Position numbers and translations under genes: made by a program. Source: CAIUMH01 sp963758555 (lineage in GTDB: Bacteria; Actinomycetota; Acidimicrobiia; Acidimicrobiales; RAAP-2). Taken from it: DNA of 64,000 nt. Location of the stretch: positions 1,054,001 to 1,118,000 of the forward strand of contig CAVWVW010000003.1 in NCBI GenBank assembly GCA_963758555.1. Reading direction: 5' to 3'. Positions 1 through 7,417 of this stretch are shown here, in pieces. Below the pieces are notes generated by a model that was not told where the DNA came from, did not search any database, and worked only from the letters and a program-made list of their open reading frames with translations. Position 1 is the first letter of the stretch, and the number at the start of each line of letters is the position of its first letter.

Positions 1-753
1 GGCGCCGATCGACAGCGAGCCGGTGTCACCCATGTAGATGCGAGCGGGGGCTGCGTTCCACCAGAGAAAGCCGAGACACGCGCCGGCCAGGGCGACTGCG
101 CAGAGACCCAGGTCGAGGGCCGAGGCGACGTGGTAGATGGCGAAGTGCCGGAACATCCAGTAGGCCATGATCGCCAGCACCGCGAAGCAGAAGGTCGCCG
201 ACCCCGACGCCAGGCCGTCGAGCCCGTCGGTGAGGTTGACCGCGTTCGAGGTGCCCGTCAGCACCAGGACGCAGAGCACGACCCAGCCGACCTCGCCGAG
301 CTGCCAGCCGGGCAACGAGTACCGGGTGAACGAGAGCGTCGTCGAGGTGTGCGCCCAGTGGACGGCCAGCTCGGCGAAGACGAGCGAGAAGCCGAGCTGG
401 AGGCCCATCTTGGCTCGCTTGTTGAGACCCAAGCTCCGGCGATTGCGGATCTTGATCAAATCGTCCAGCAGGCCGATGAACCCGAAGGCCACCACAGCGA
501 GGATCACAAGGATGCCCGGGCGCGACAGGTTCACCTCGGTCCCGAGATGACCGACGGCGAAGCCCACCACCACCGCGAGGATGATGACGATGCCACCCAT
601 GGTGGGCGTGCCCGCCTTGACGGCGTGATGGGCCGGGCCGTCTTCACGGATGTGCTGGCCGATGCTGCGCGCCTGGAGACGGCGGACCAGCACTGGGGTG
701 AGCAGGGCTGCGACCCACAGCGCGATGCCGCCCGCCACCATCAGGCTCAGCAC
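1..753 (-). CDS. mraY: MraY, phospho-N-acetylmuramoyl-pentapeptide transferase (3' end cut by window edge)
   Basis: Transfers phospho-MurNAc-pentapeptide from the UDP precursor to undecaprenyl phosphate in the membrane, making lipid I. I translated the minus strand from a GTG at 753. The 251 codons present run without a stop and show the family signatures GTPTMGG, the Asp-Asp pair of DDLIKIRN, TSNAVNLTDGLDGLA and NAAPARIYMGDTGS, with several hydrophobic segments between them. The GTG lies four bases after the murE stop, and the end of murE carries an AAGGAAG-like ribosome site; an in-frame ATG at 741 is an alternative start. The C-terminal part lies outside the window. murF, usually found between murE and mraY, is absent. 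Confidence 0.95.
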   Translation of the reverse strand, partial: MLSLMVAGGIALWVAALLTPVLVRRLQARSIGQHIREDGPAHHAVKAGTPTMGGIVIILAVVVGFAVGHLGTEVNLSRPGILVILAVVAFGFIGLLDDLIKIRNRRSLGLNKRAKMGLQLGFSLVFAELAVHWAHTSTTLSFTRYSLPGWQLGEVGWVVLCVLVLTGTSNAVNLTDGLDGLASGSATFCFAVLAIMAYWMFRHFAIYHVASALDLGLCAVALAGACLGFLWWNAAPARIYMGDTGSLSIGA

Positions 754-757
754 GAGC

Positions 758-2198
758 TCAGCGCTTCCTTGCGAGCTCTGACAGGGTGCTGAGCGCGGCA
801 GCCCGGTCATCGAACGGGAGCGACTCGTCAGCGAAGTCTTGGGTCGTCTCGTGGCCCTTGCCGGCGATCAGCACGACGTCGCCTGCCCGCGCGTCCTCGA
901 TGGCTGCTCGAATGGCGAGATCGCGGCTCGAGATCTCGAGCACTCGTGCGCTCCCCGTTGCTCCTGCCACGACCGCCTGGGCGATCGCTGCGGGATCCTC
1001 GTGACGTGGGTTGTCGGTGGTGATCACCACTCGATCGGCGAGCTCGCTTGCCACCTGGCCCATCACGGGGCGCTTCTCTGCGTCCCGATCGCCCCCGCAC
1101 CCAAAGACGACGATGACCTCGCCAGCCGCCATGGGTCGGACCGCTCGCAACGCACCTTCAAGCGCATCGGGCGTGTGTGCGTAGTCCACGAGCACCAGCG
1201 GCGCACCCTCTCCACCGGGGATGACCTCCATGCGGCCGGGCACCGGCTCGAGCTCACCCAGCGCCTCGACCACCGTCGTCGCCTCGATCCCCAAGCGCAC
1301 GGCGGCCTCCGAGGCCAAGAGCGCATCGATCACGTTGGGCCGACCGAGCAGAGGCAGGTCGACGGACAGACCCCGCCAGCGATAGGTCGAGCCTCGTGGA
1401 CCGACCTCCAGGTCCTGTGCATCGTTCCATCCGACCGCCACCGAGGTGCCGTGACGCTCGTCGAGCAGCCTTCGGCCCTCGGGCGTCTCGATCCACACCA
1501 CCGCGCACGCAGCCACCTCATCGTCGAAGAGGCGAGCCTTGGCCTCGAAGTAGGCCTCCATGGTGCCGTGGTAGTCGAGGTGATCGTGACTCAGGTTCGT
1601 GAAGACGGCCACCGCGAAGTGGACGCCGGCCACGCGCTCTTGATCAAGCGCGTGGCTCGAGACCTCCATCGCCACCGCTCCTGGCTGGCTGAGGGACTGA
1701 GCAAAGCTGGCGGCGTCGGCCAAGAGGCGATGGAGCACGGGAGCCGGTGGCGTGGTGCGCGAGCCCGTCAGGGTTCCGATGACGGTCGTGGCGAAGCCAG
1801 CGCGCTCAAGGATCGACGCCAGCATGGAGACCACGGTGGTCTTCCCGTTGGTGCCCGTCACGCCGATCATCGTGAGCCGCTCGGCCGGTCGTCCCGTGAT
1901 CACCGAGCTCAACACCGCACAGGCATGCCGAGCCTGGCCGCTCGGCACCCGCAGCTCAGCGATCGCAACGTTCCTGGCGGCATCGACCTCACGCTCGGTG
2001 ACGATCGCCACGGCCCCTCGTGCGACTGCCTGGGCGACGTGCTCGTGGCCGTCATCGCTCGAGCCGACGACGCAGCAGAAGAGCGATCCTGGCTGGACCA
2101 GGCGGCTGTCGAGCTCAACGGTCTCGCACGTCGATCTCAAGGTCGCCGTGGACGAGAAGGACGTCGTCGAGCGAAGCCATCAGCTGACCGAGGCGCAT
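758..2198 (-). CDS. murE: MurE, UDP-MurNAc-L-Ala-D-Glu:meso-diaminopimelate ligase (apparent frameshift near the 5' end)
   Basis: Cytoplasmic Mur ligase adding the third residue of the peptidoglycan stem peptide. The main frame carries the ATP loop TGTNGKTT, NLSHDHLDYHGT and the C-terminal DNPR motif (TTDNPRHEDP) that marks ligases using meso-diaminopimelate. The first 27 residues (starting MRLGQLMASLDDVLLVHGD) lie in another frame, begin at an ATG at 2198 and hit a stop at 2117-2115. The rest continues in a shifted frame from about 2140 with VELDSRLVQPGSLF, which matches the usual MurE N-terminus. A one-base indel around 2118-2140 is the simplest explanation. The gene starts 31 bases after the ftsI stop and is followed directly by mraY. 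Confidence 0.93.
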
Positions 2199-2229
2199 CG
2201 GTGCATCTTCCCCGACCAGCGCCCCGTCG

Positions 2230-4213
2230 TCACGTTGTCTCCTTGACGGAGTTCTGGGCGGCGGCTGCCGTCTGGGCTCCGCTGCCTCCCGGAGACGTCG
2301 GGATCCCGTAGCGGTGCAGGGCGTAGCTCATGATCTTGGCAAACACCGGCGCGGCGATGTCACCGCCGTAGAAGTCGGGCTGCGGACGCTGGAGCACCAC
2401 GATGGCCGAGAGCACAGGGTTCTGCGCAGGTGCGAAGCCCACGAAGGAGGCGTTGTAGTCACCGGCGAGATAGCTGTTCTGGCTCGGCGACGGGATCGCC
2501 GCGGTACCGGTCTTCCCGGCGATGAGATAGCCCGGGATGGCAGCTTTGGCCCCTGTCCCAGAGGTGACCACCTCTTCGAGCATCGTCTTGAGGGTCTGGG
2601 CGACCTCGGGGGTGATCGCCTGCCGTGAGGCCGAGGCCGCCACGCGCGTGCATCTGGCCATCAGCCCCAACCGTGGCGCGGACCAGGCTCGGGTCGATGA
2701 AGGTGCCGTTGTTCGCTACGGCGTTGTAGGCATCGAGCACCTGCATCGGCGTGGCGGCGTCGACCTGGCCGATCGGGAGCGCGGCCATGTCGGTCGGCTC
2801 CCAGTGGGCAGCGTTCATGAGCAGGCCTTGGGACTCGCCCGGGAAGTTGAGGCCGGTGGCTTGTCCGAAGCCGAGGCGCTCGACCTCGGCCAGAAGACCC
2901 GACTCACCGAGCGAGTTGGCGATCTCGTAGGTGCCGATGTTCGATGACTGGGCCAGGATCTGCGTCGCCGACAGTGCCTCTGCTCCGTGTGCCTCGGCAT
3001 CGTGGAAGGTCGAGCCGTCGACCTGGACCGAGCCGGGGACCTGGAAGACCTTGTCCGGAGAGATGATCCCTTGTGAGAGCGCTGCGGCGAAGGTCACCAG
3101 CTTGAAGACGCTCCCCGGCTCATAGGTCTGCGTGACCGCCAGGTTGTTCTGCGCCTGCGCGATCCCGGGGATGCCAGTGGGCACGGTGGACGCGAGGGGG
3201 CTCGCCAGCGAGCCGTCCTTGTTGGTGGTCGAGATCTCGTTGGCCATGGCGAGGATCTGGCCCGTCCTCGTGTCCATGACGATGGCGGTGCCCGAGAGCG
3301 AACCCGACGACTGGATCTCAGCGCCCAGGGCCTGCTCGGTCACGTACTGCAAGGGCTGGTCAAGGGTCGTCTCGATGCCGGTGCCCGCGACCGCAGGCGT
3401 CGCCTTGACCTGGCCCCCCTGCGGGAGGGACACGCCGTAAGGCGTCTCGAGGAGGGTCTCTGAACCGGCGCTGCCCGCCAAGAGACCGTTGTACTCATAT
3501 TCAAGACCGGCGGCGCCCAGCCCCTGAGCGTTCGTCACGCCCAGCACCGAGTCCCCGAGCGCTCCGTTGGGCTGCGTCCTCGTGGCGGTGTCGATCATCG
3601 TGATGCCGGGAAAGTGATCGCTGGTGACCTTCGCCGCCAGAGCGGTGCTCAGGTGCTGGGTGAGCACGACGTAGCCCGAGTGGCGCTGGAGCTGAGGCTC
3701 GAGCACCGTCGCCGAGATGCCCAGGAGCGGAGCGAGGGCGAGCGCCTCGGTCACCGGGTGCGCTATCTGGAAGTCGTCGGCGATGATCTCCTTCGTCGGC
3801 ACCGACATCGCCAGCACCGCACCGTTTCGGTCGAAGACGCCACCGCGGATGGCAGGGAGCGCCACGGTCGAGCGGAGCTGGAGCGAGGCGGCCTTTTGGT
3901 ACTGGTGAGCACGCAGGACGTCGAGATCGAAGGCTCGCAGGCCCATCGCCACCAAGGCCAGGACGATCAGCAGGCGGATGAAGCGCACCCGAGAGCCGAA
4001 GCGAGAGGCGTCGACGATCGGTCCCCGCTTGGGTGCGGTGCGCTTGGGAGCAGGACGAGGGTTGCGGGGCTGCGAGGGAGGTCGTCGGTTCGGTGGACGC
4101 GTGGGGGCGACCCGAGACGTCGGTGCGCGCTTGGGCGTCGGGCGTCGCTTCGGCGGTGCCGAGCGGCCGGGCGGTGCGGGCCGCCTCGGTGGTGCGATGG
4201 TGGGCGGGGTCAC
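2230..4213 (-). CDS. ftsI: FtsI/PbpB, class B penicillin-binding protein (division transpeptidase), apparent frameshift
   Basis: Septal peptidoglycan transpeptidase. A proline- and arginine-rich cytoplasmic tail of about 75 residues precedes one membrane segment (RLLIVLALVAMGLRAF), a dimerisation domain and the transpeptidase domain. The active-site motifs are SVFK (SxxK), SSN (SxN) and KTGT. Residues up to about DGQMHA are read in one frame from the GTG at 4213. The KTGT part (ITPEVAQTL onward) is in another frame ending at 2230, so an indel lies near 2640-2670. The start overlaps the ftsL stop as GTGA, indicating translational coupling. All three catalytic motifs are intact, so a sequencing error is more likely than a dead gene. 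Confidence 0.93.
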
Positions 4214-4638
4214 GTGCCGGAGGCCGGTGCGATCTTGAGCGGCGGCAGCGCCTGGTCGAGCGAGACCGAGGGGAGCTGCAGGATCGTCGTCGGGGGGACG
4301 AGGTGGTAGGCCCCCGCCTCTTGCGAGATCCGAGCAGGGGTCTCGAGCATGGAGACGCCGAGGACCTTGGAGCGATTGATGGCCTTCTCTTTGGCCAGCT
4401 GCGTCTCGATCTGACCCATCTTGAGCTGACCCTGGGCCAGCAGGGCGTGGCCCACCACGATGGAGAGCAAGCTGGCGCAGACCACCGCCACGGCCAGGAT
4501 CTTGGCCAGTGGGCGAGGAGAGCGCTGGTGAGTGCGCTGGCCGACGACCCGAAGGCGCGCCCGCCTCGGTCGAGAAGGGCTCGGAGAGGGCTGGCGCTCA
4601 GCGGGCGCACGACGAGCAGCAGCGGTGGCCGGCGTCAC
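4210..4638 (-). CDS. ftsL: FtsL-like division protein
   Basis: About 142 residues: a basic, proline-rich cytoplasmic head, one membrane helix (ILAVAVVCASLLSIVVGHALLA) and a predicted short coiled-coil outside (QLKMGQIETQLAKEKAINRSKVLG). This is the FtsL/DivIC layout, and the position between rsmH and ftsI is the classic ftsL position. Sequence conservation in this family is weak, so the name rests on topology and neighbours. I place the start at the GTG at 4638 because it overlaps the rsmH stop as GTGA, and the gene's own stop overlaps the ftsI GTG in the same way. The open frame extends further upstream, but that part lies inside rsmH. Confidence 0.75.
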   Translation of the reverse strand: MTPATAAARRAPAERQPSPSPSRPRRARLRVVGQRTHQRSPRPLAKILAVAVVCASLLSIVVGHALLAQGQLKMGQIETQLAKEKAINRSKVLGVSMLETPARISQEAGAYHLVPPTTILQLPSVSLDQALPPLKIAPASGT

Positions 4639-5606
4639 GACGCCACCTCGAAGCAGCGAAGCCGAGCGCTGGTCGAGCGACGGTTCTCGGTGGCCTCTTC
4701 TTCGGACGCCTGCACCGATCGCCGAGCGATCAAACGGCCTTTCGACGTCGCACCGCAGACGCAGGGCATGTGAGGTGGGCAGACACAGTCGCCGTCGGCC
4801 CACCGACGAAAGGTGTGCTTGACCAGGGCGTCTTCACCTGAGTGGTACGAGATCACCGTCAGGCGGCCACCGGGGACGAGGACCTCGAGGACTTGGTCGA
4901 GCAGCGACTGGAGCTCATCGAGCTCGGCATTGACCTCGACGCGCAGCGCCTGGAAGACCCGAGAGGCCACGTTGCCCCGACGGCGGCCGGCCTTCGGCAC
5001 GGCCGCATCCACGACGTCGACCAGCTGCGAGGTGGTCGTGATGGGTCTGGCAGCGAGGATGGCACGGGCGATGCGACGGGCGTAGCGACCTTCGCCGTTC
5101 TCACGGAGCAGCCTCGTCAGCTCATCGAGATCGATCCGATCGAGCAGCGACGATGCGGGCTCGCCCCTCGAGGTGTCCATCCGCATGTCGAGCGGACCAG
5201 AGCGCGAGAACGAGAAGCCCCGCTCTGGCTCGTCGAGCTGCGGTGAGCTCACCCCCAGATCGGCAAGGATCCCGACGACCGGCGCAGGGTCGTCGACACC
5301 CTCGACGGAGGGCCAAAGTCCGGGCTGCGATCGTCGAGACGTCACGATCGCTTCGAGCTCAGAGAATCGACCAGCGTGGACCGCCGCTCGAGGGCCGAAG
5401 GGCGCAAGTCGCTCAGCGGCGGCCGCTCGGGCCGTGGCATCTCGATCGATCCCGAGGAGGGCGACGTCCGCTCGGTGCTCCAAGAGGGCGACCGCATGAC
5501 CCGCTCCGCCCAGCGTGGCGTCAATGATGACCCCGGCGGGAACCGGGTCGAAGAGTGCCGTGACCTCTGCCAAGAGGACCGGGGTGTGGTGAAAATCCTG
5601 GGCCAT
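4635..5606 (-). CDS. rsmH: RsmH (MraW), 16S rRNA m4C1402 methyltransferase
   Basis: SAM-dependent methyltransferase that modifies C1402 in the ribosomal decoding centre. The protein begins HHTPVLLAEV, followed by the SAM site DATLGGAGHAVALL, GIDRDATA, ILADLGVSSPQLD, RGFSFSRSGPLDMRMD and SYHSGEDALVKHTF, all RsmH hallmarks, at the usual size (about 323 residues). I chose the ATG at 5606, with GAGGGG a few bases upstream, because it puts HHTPVLL near the N-terminus. The frame stays open back to 5843 without family similarity. The stop overlaps the ftsL start. Confidence 0.95.
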   Translation of the reverse strand: MAQDFHHTPVLLAEVTALFDPVPAGVIIDATLGGAGHAVALLEHRADVALLGIDRDATARAAAAERLAPFGPRAAVHAGRFSELEAIVTSRRSQPGLWPSVEGVDDPAPVVGILADLGVSSPQLDEPERGFSFSRSGPLDMRMDTSRGEPASSLLDRIDLDELTRLLRENGEGRYARRIARAILAARPITTTSQLVDVVDAAVPKAGRRRGNVASRVFQALRVEVNAELDELQSLLDQVLEVLVPGGRLTVISYHSGEDALVKHTFRRWADGDCVCPPHMPCVCGATSKGRLIARRSVQASEEEATENRRSTSARLRCFEVAS

Positions 5607-5773
5607 CCGCAGCCCCTCGACCGACGTGGGTGACGGGTAGTGGAGGCTCCCGAGTCCGACGGGGAAGATGGCGGAGGTGTTCTCTTCCACCGTGCCTGTC
5701 GAGAGGCTGCGCATGGTCCTGGCCAGGTGTGTGTGGCGATGTGCTCTGTGAGCTCCTTTGGTCTTGGTGGCGA

Positions 5774-6190
5774 TCACTCGTCGTCCTCGAGGAACCACGC
5801 CTCCGCCGGACGGACGCGCTCCTCCCAGAGGCTCGGGTTCCACAGCTCGATCCGGTCGATCGCGCCAACGATGAGGACCTCTGCGTTGAGGGCAGCGAAG
5901 GTCCGCAAGGAGCTCGGCACGGGCATGCGGCCCTGCTTGTCGATCTCGACCTCCGCGGAGCTCGACGCCCAGATGCGTGCGCGGTTGCGACCTGCTCGAT
6001 CAGCCTTCGAGTCTTCGAGCATCTCGGCCATCTGACGGTCGAACTCCCCCGGCGTCCAGAGAGCCACGCACCCCTCGCGGTTCGAGGTCAGGAAGCCACC
6101 GCGCTCAAAGGAGCTGCGAAAGCGAGCGGGGAGGATGACGCGGCCCTTGGCATCGACGCTGTGCTCGAACCGTCCAACGAAACCAGCCAC
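5774..6190 (-). CDS. mraZ: MraZ, transcriptional regulator of the division/cell-wall cluster
   Basis: A 138-residue protein with two SpoVT/AbrB-like halves: FEHSVDAKGRVILPARFR near residues 8-25 and AEVEIDKQGRMPVPSSLR near 79-96. MraZ forms ring oligomers that bind tandem boxes upstream of its own gene and control the downstream cluster. The start is a GTG at 6190 preceded by a strong GGAGGAGGTGA ribosome site; no ATG fits as well. About 170 bases separate it from rsmH. A seven-unit 10-bp repeat array some 40 bp upstream (6231-6300) is the likely autoregulatory operator. Confidence 0.95.
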   Translation of the reverse strand: MAGFVGRFEHSVDAKGRVILPARFRSSFERGGFLTSNREGCVALWTPGEFDRQMAEMLEDSKADRAGRNRARIWASSSAEVEIDKQGRMPVPSSLRTFAALNAEVLIVGAIDRIELWNPSLWEERVRPAEAWFLEDDE

Positions 6191-6230
6191 AGGTCACCTC
6201 CTCCAAGGTCCCGAAGGGAGCCACGCTCCC

Positions 6231-6300
6231 CTTTCCTCCATTTCGCTCCACTCTACGCCCTCTTCCACCACTTTGCAACCATCTCCACCACTTCGTCACC
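6231..6300 (-). promoter_or_regulatory. MraZ-box array: seven tandem 10-bp repeats upstream of mraZ
   Basis: Read on the plus strand, the block divides into seven consecutive decamers, most ending in CCA or ACC: ctttcctcca, tttcgctcca, ctctacgccc, tcttccacca, ctttgcaacc, atctccacca, cttcgtcacc. On the mraZ strand this gives TGG or GGT/GGG cores every 10 bp, the best stretches reading AAAGTGGTGG. Characterised MraZ operators are also short direct repeats of 10-bp period (TGGG-based in E. coli, AAAGTG-based in mycoplasmas). The array ends about 40 bp before the mraZ GTG, so it should overlap or adjoin the promoter. Confidence 0.8.
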
Positions 6301-6567
6301 CCTTGCGCCCACGAGTGACTGATCGAGGAGCGCCTTCGCGCCGTAGGCGAAATGAGACGGATCCGCGGCGGAGACGAGAGCAGGTCGCAGGAAATGAGCA
6401 CGGAACGCAGGATTCTGAGATCGAGACGCAACTGAATGAGAGCGAGGCGGCGACTGAGCTGGCCGAGACACCTCCGAGTCACCCTCAGGGAGCCCCGGCA
6501 GGATGGACGCCGCTCCTCCTCCAACAAGACGACAAAATGAAGAGTTTGACCACGCGCCCTCATCGAT
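6301..6567. other. Intergenic region between divergent mraZ and the 6619 gene
   Basis: No gene is supported here. Open frames exist on both strands but lack family features, ribosome sites or plausible composition. The right part holds a TTGACC hexamer (around 6546) directly before the palindromic site at 6568-6587, a possible -35 for the rightward unit. The left part should contain the mraZ promoter, but I could not pick convincing -10 and -35 boxes. Confidence 0.5.
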
Positions 6568-6587
6568 TAGGGAGTTTCCCTAGGGAC
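6568..6587. promoter_or_regulatory. Palindromic site 1 (TAGGGA-n3-TCCCTAGGGA type)
   Basis: The 20 bases TAGGGAGTTTCCCTAGGGAC contain an inverted repeat TAGGGA/TCCCTA and an overlapping perfect palindrome TCCCTAGGGA, so three half-sites in all. The same 20-mer recurs at 11851-11870 with only the three central bases changed (TTT to AAA). The site lies about 30 bp before the first gene of the rightward block. CTnGGGA half-sites resemble those reported for some LuxR-family regulators, and a LuxR-type regulator is encoded downstream. That link is inference. Confidence 0.65.
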
Positions 6588-6618
6588 GTTCTCGCTCACA
6601 ACCCGCACGGTGGAGAGC

Positions 6619-6816
6619 ATGGAGATCGTCGTGAACATCGAAGCGGAGGCCACAGGTCGGCTTATCGGCACGGTGAGCAAATCGGGTGGATCGAAGCTCC
6701 TCGCTTTTTCGGGTGCGATGGAATTTCTTGCCGCCATCGAGAGTCTCTGTCGCCCTGAAACCAGCGACGGTAGGAATCAATCCGAAGGCGAACTGAGGGG
6801 TACGGGCGATGACTGA
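6619..6816 (+). CDS. Small protein of unknown function
   Basis: A 65-residue protein beginning MEIVVNIEAEATGRLIGTVSKSGGS, then KLLAFSGAMEFLAAIESLCRPE and a polar tail. The alternating hydrophobic start suggests a beta-hairpin followed by a helix. I do not recognise the family. An in-frame GTG lies at 6610. The stop lies inside the next gene, giving an 8-base overlap with the ATG at 6809, which supports a real, co-translated gene. The palindromic site at 6568 sits just upstream. Confidence 0.6.
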   Translation: MEIVVNIEAEATGRLIGTVSKSGGSKLLAFSGAMEFLAAIESLCRPETSDGRNQSEGELRGTGDD

Positions 6817-7360
6817 GTTGGTCTGGAGTTTCTCGCCATGGGTGGCGTTCTTGATCGGTTCGAGAATCTCGGTGTGGGTGGGCATCGGTGCGGGCCTCGC
6901 TGTCGCCGCCGTGGTCCTGCTCCGAGCGATCTCTCGGCACTCTGTCCACATGTTGGACGTCGCCAGTGCTACCTACTTCTCAGCCCTAGCAATCTTGCTC
7001 GCCTTGCTCCAGCCTTCGAACCTCGACACTTGGGGTCGCTACGCCCAAGCTGGGGCACACGGCATGCTGACCATCCTCGTGTTTGGTTCAATCCTGATCG
7101 GGCGACCGTTCACCGAGGCCTATGCCCGCGCTGTGGCACCCGAGTCGATCTGGCATAGTGCTCGGTTCCACGCGTTCAATCGAAGGATCTCCATGGCATG
7201 GGGTGTGGCGTTCCTGATCGGCACGGCGTCGCTGATCGTCGCCGGCTCGGTCGATACACGCGCCTTCGTCTTGCGATTGGTGGTTCCCTTCGGCGCCTTG
7301 TTCCTTGCATACCTGTACACCGAACGCGAGGCAGTGGCGCTCAAACAAAACTTCTCGTAG
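6809..7360 (+). CDS. Integral membrane protein of unknown function
   Basis: 183 residues with about five hydrophobic segments: near residues 10-40, 52-68, 86-100, 128-148 and 155-172. Between the third and fourth lies a conserved-looking loop, RPFTEAYARAVAPESIW followed by FNRRISMAWG, which reminds me of uncharacterised septation-protein-like membrane families, but I cannot name one. It overlaps the small upstream gene by 8 bases and is followed 57 bp later by a LuxR-family regulator, so the three probably form one transcription unit. Confidence 0.7.
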   Translation: MTELVWSFSPWVAFLIGSRISVWVGIGAGLAVAAVVLLRAISRHSVHMLDVASATYFSALAILLALLQPSNLDTWGRYAQAGAHGMLTILVFGSILIGRPFTEAYARAVAPESIWHSARFHAFNRRISMAWGVAFLIGTASLIVAGSVDTRAFVLRLVVPFGALFLAYLYTEREAVALKQNFS

Positions 7361-7417
7361 TTGACTTCGGACCAATGATTCTTCAATTCCCACCTCCTCG
7401 GCGCTACCGTCGAGGAG

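Noticed and set aside
839..2311. A 490-codon plus-strand open frame
   Set aside because: It lies antisense to murE and has no domain-like features.
6231..6300. The decamer array as a CRISPR or satellite repeat
   Set aside because: Units are 10 bp and degenerate without spacers, and their place before mraZ fits regulatory boxes.
6135..6758. A 207-codon plus-strand open frame across the mraZ upstream region
   Set aside because: It runs antisense through the mraZ start and through the decamer array and has no domain-like features.
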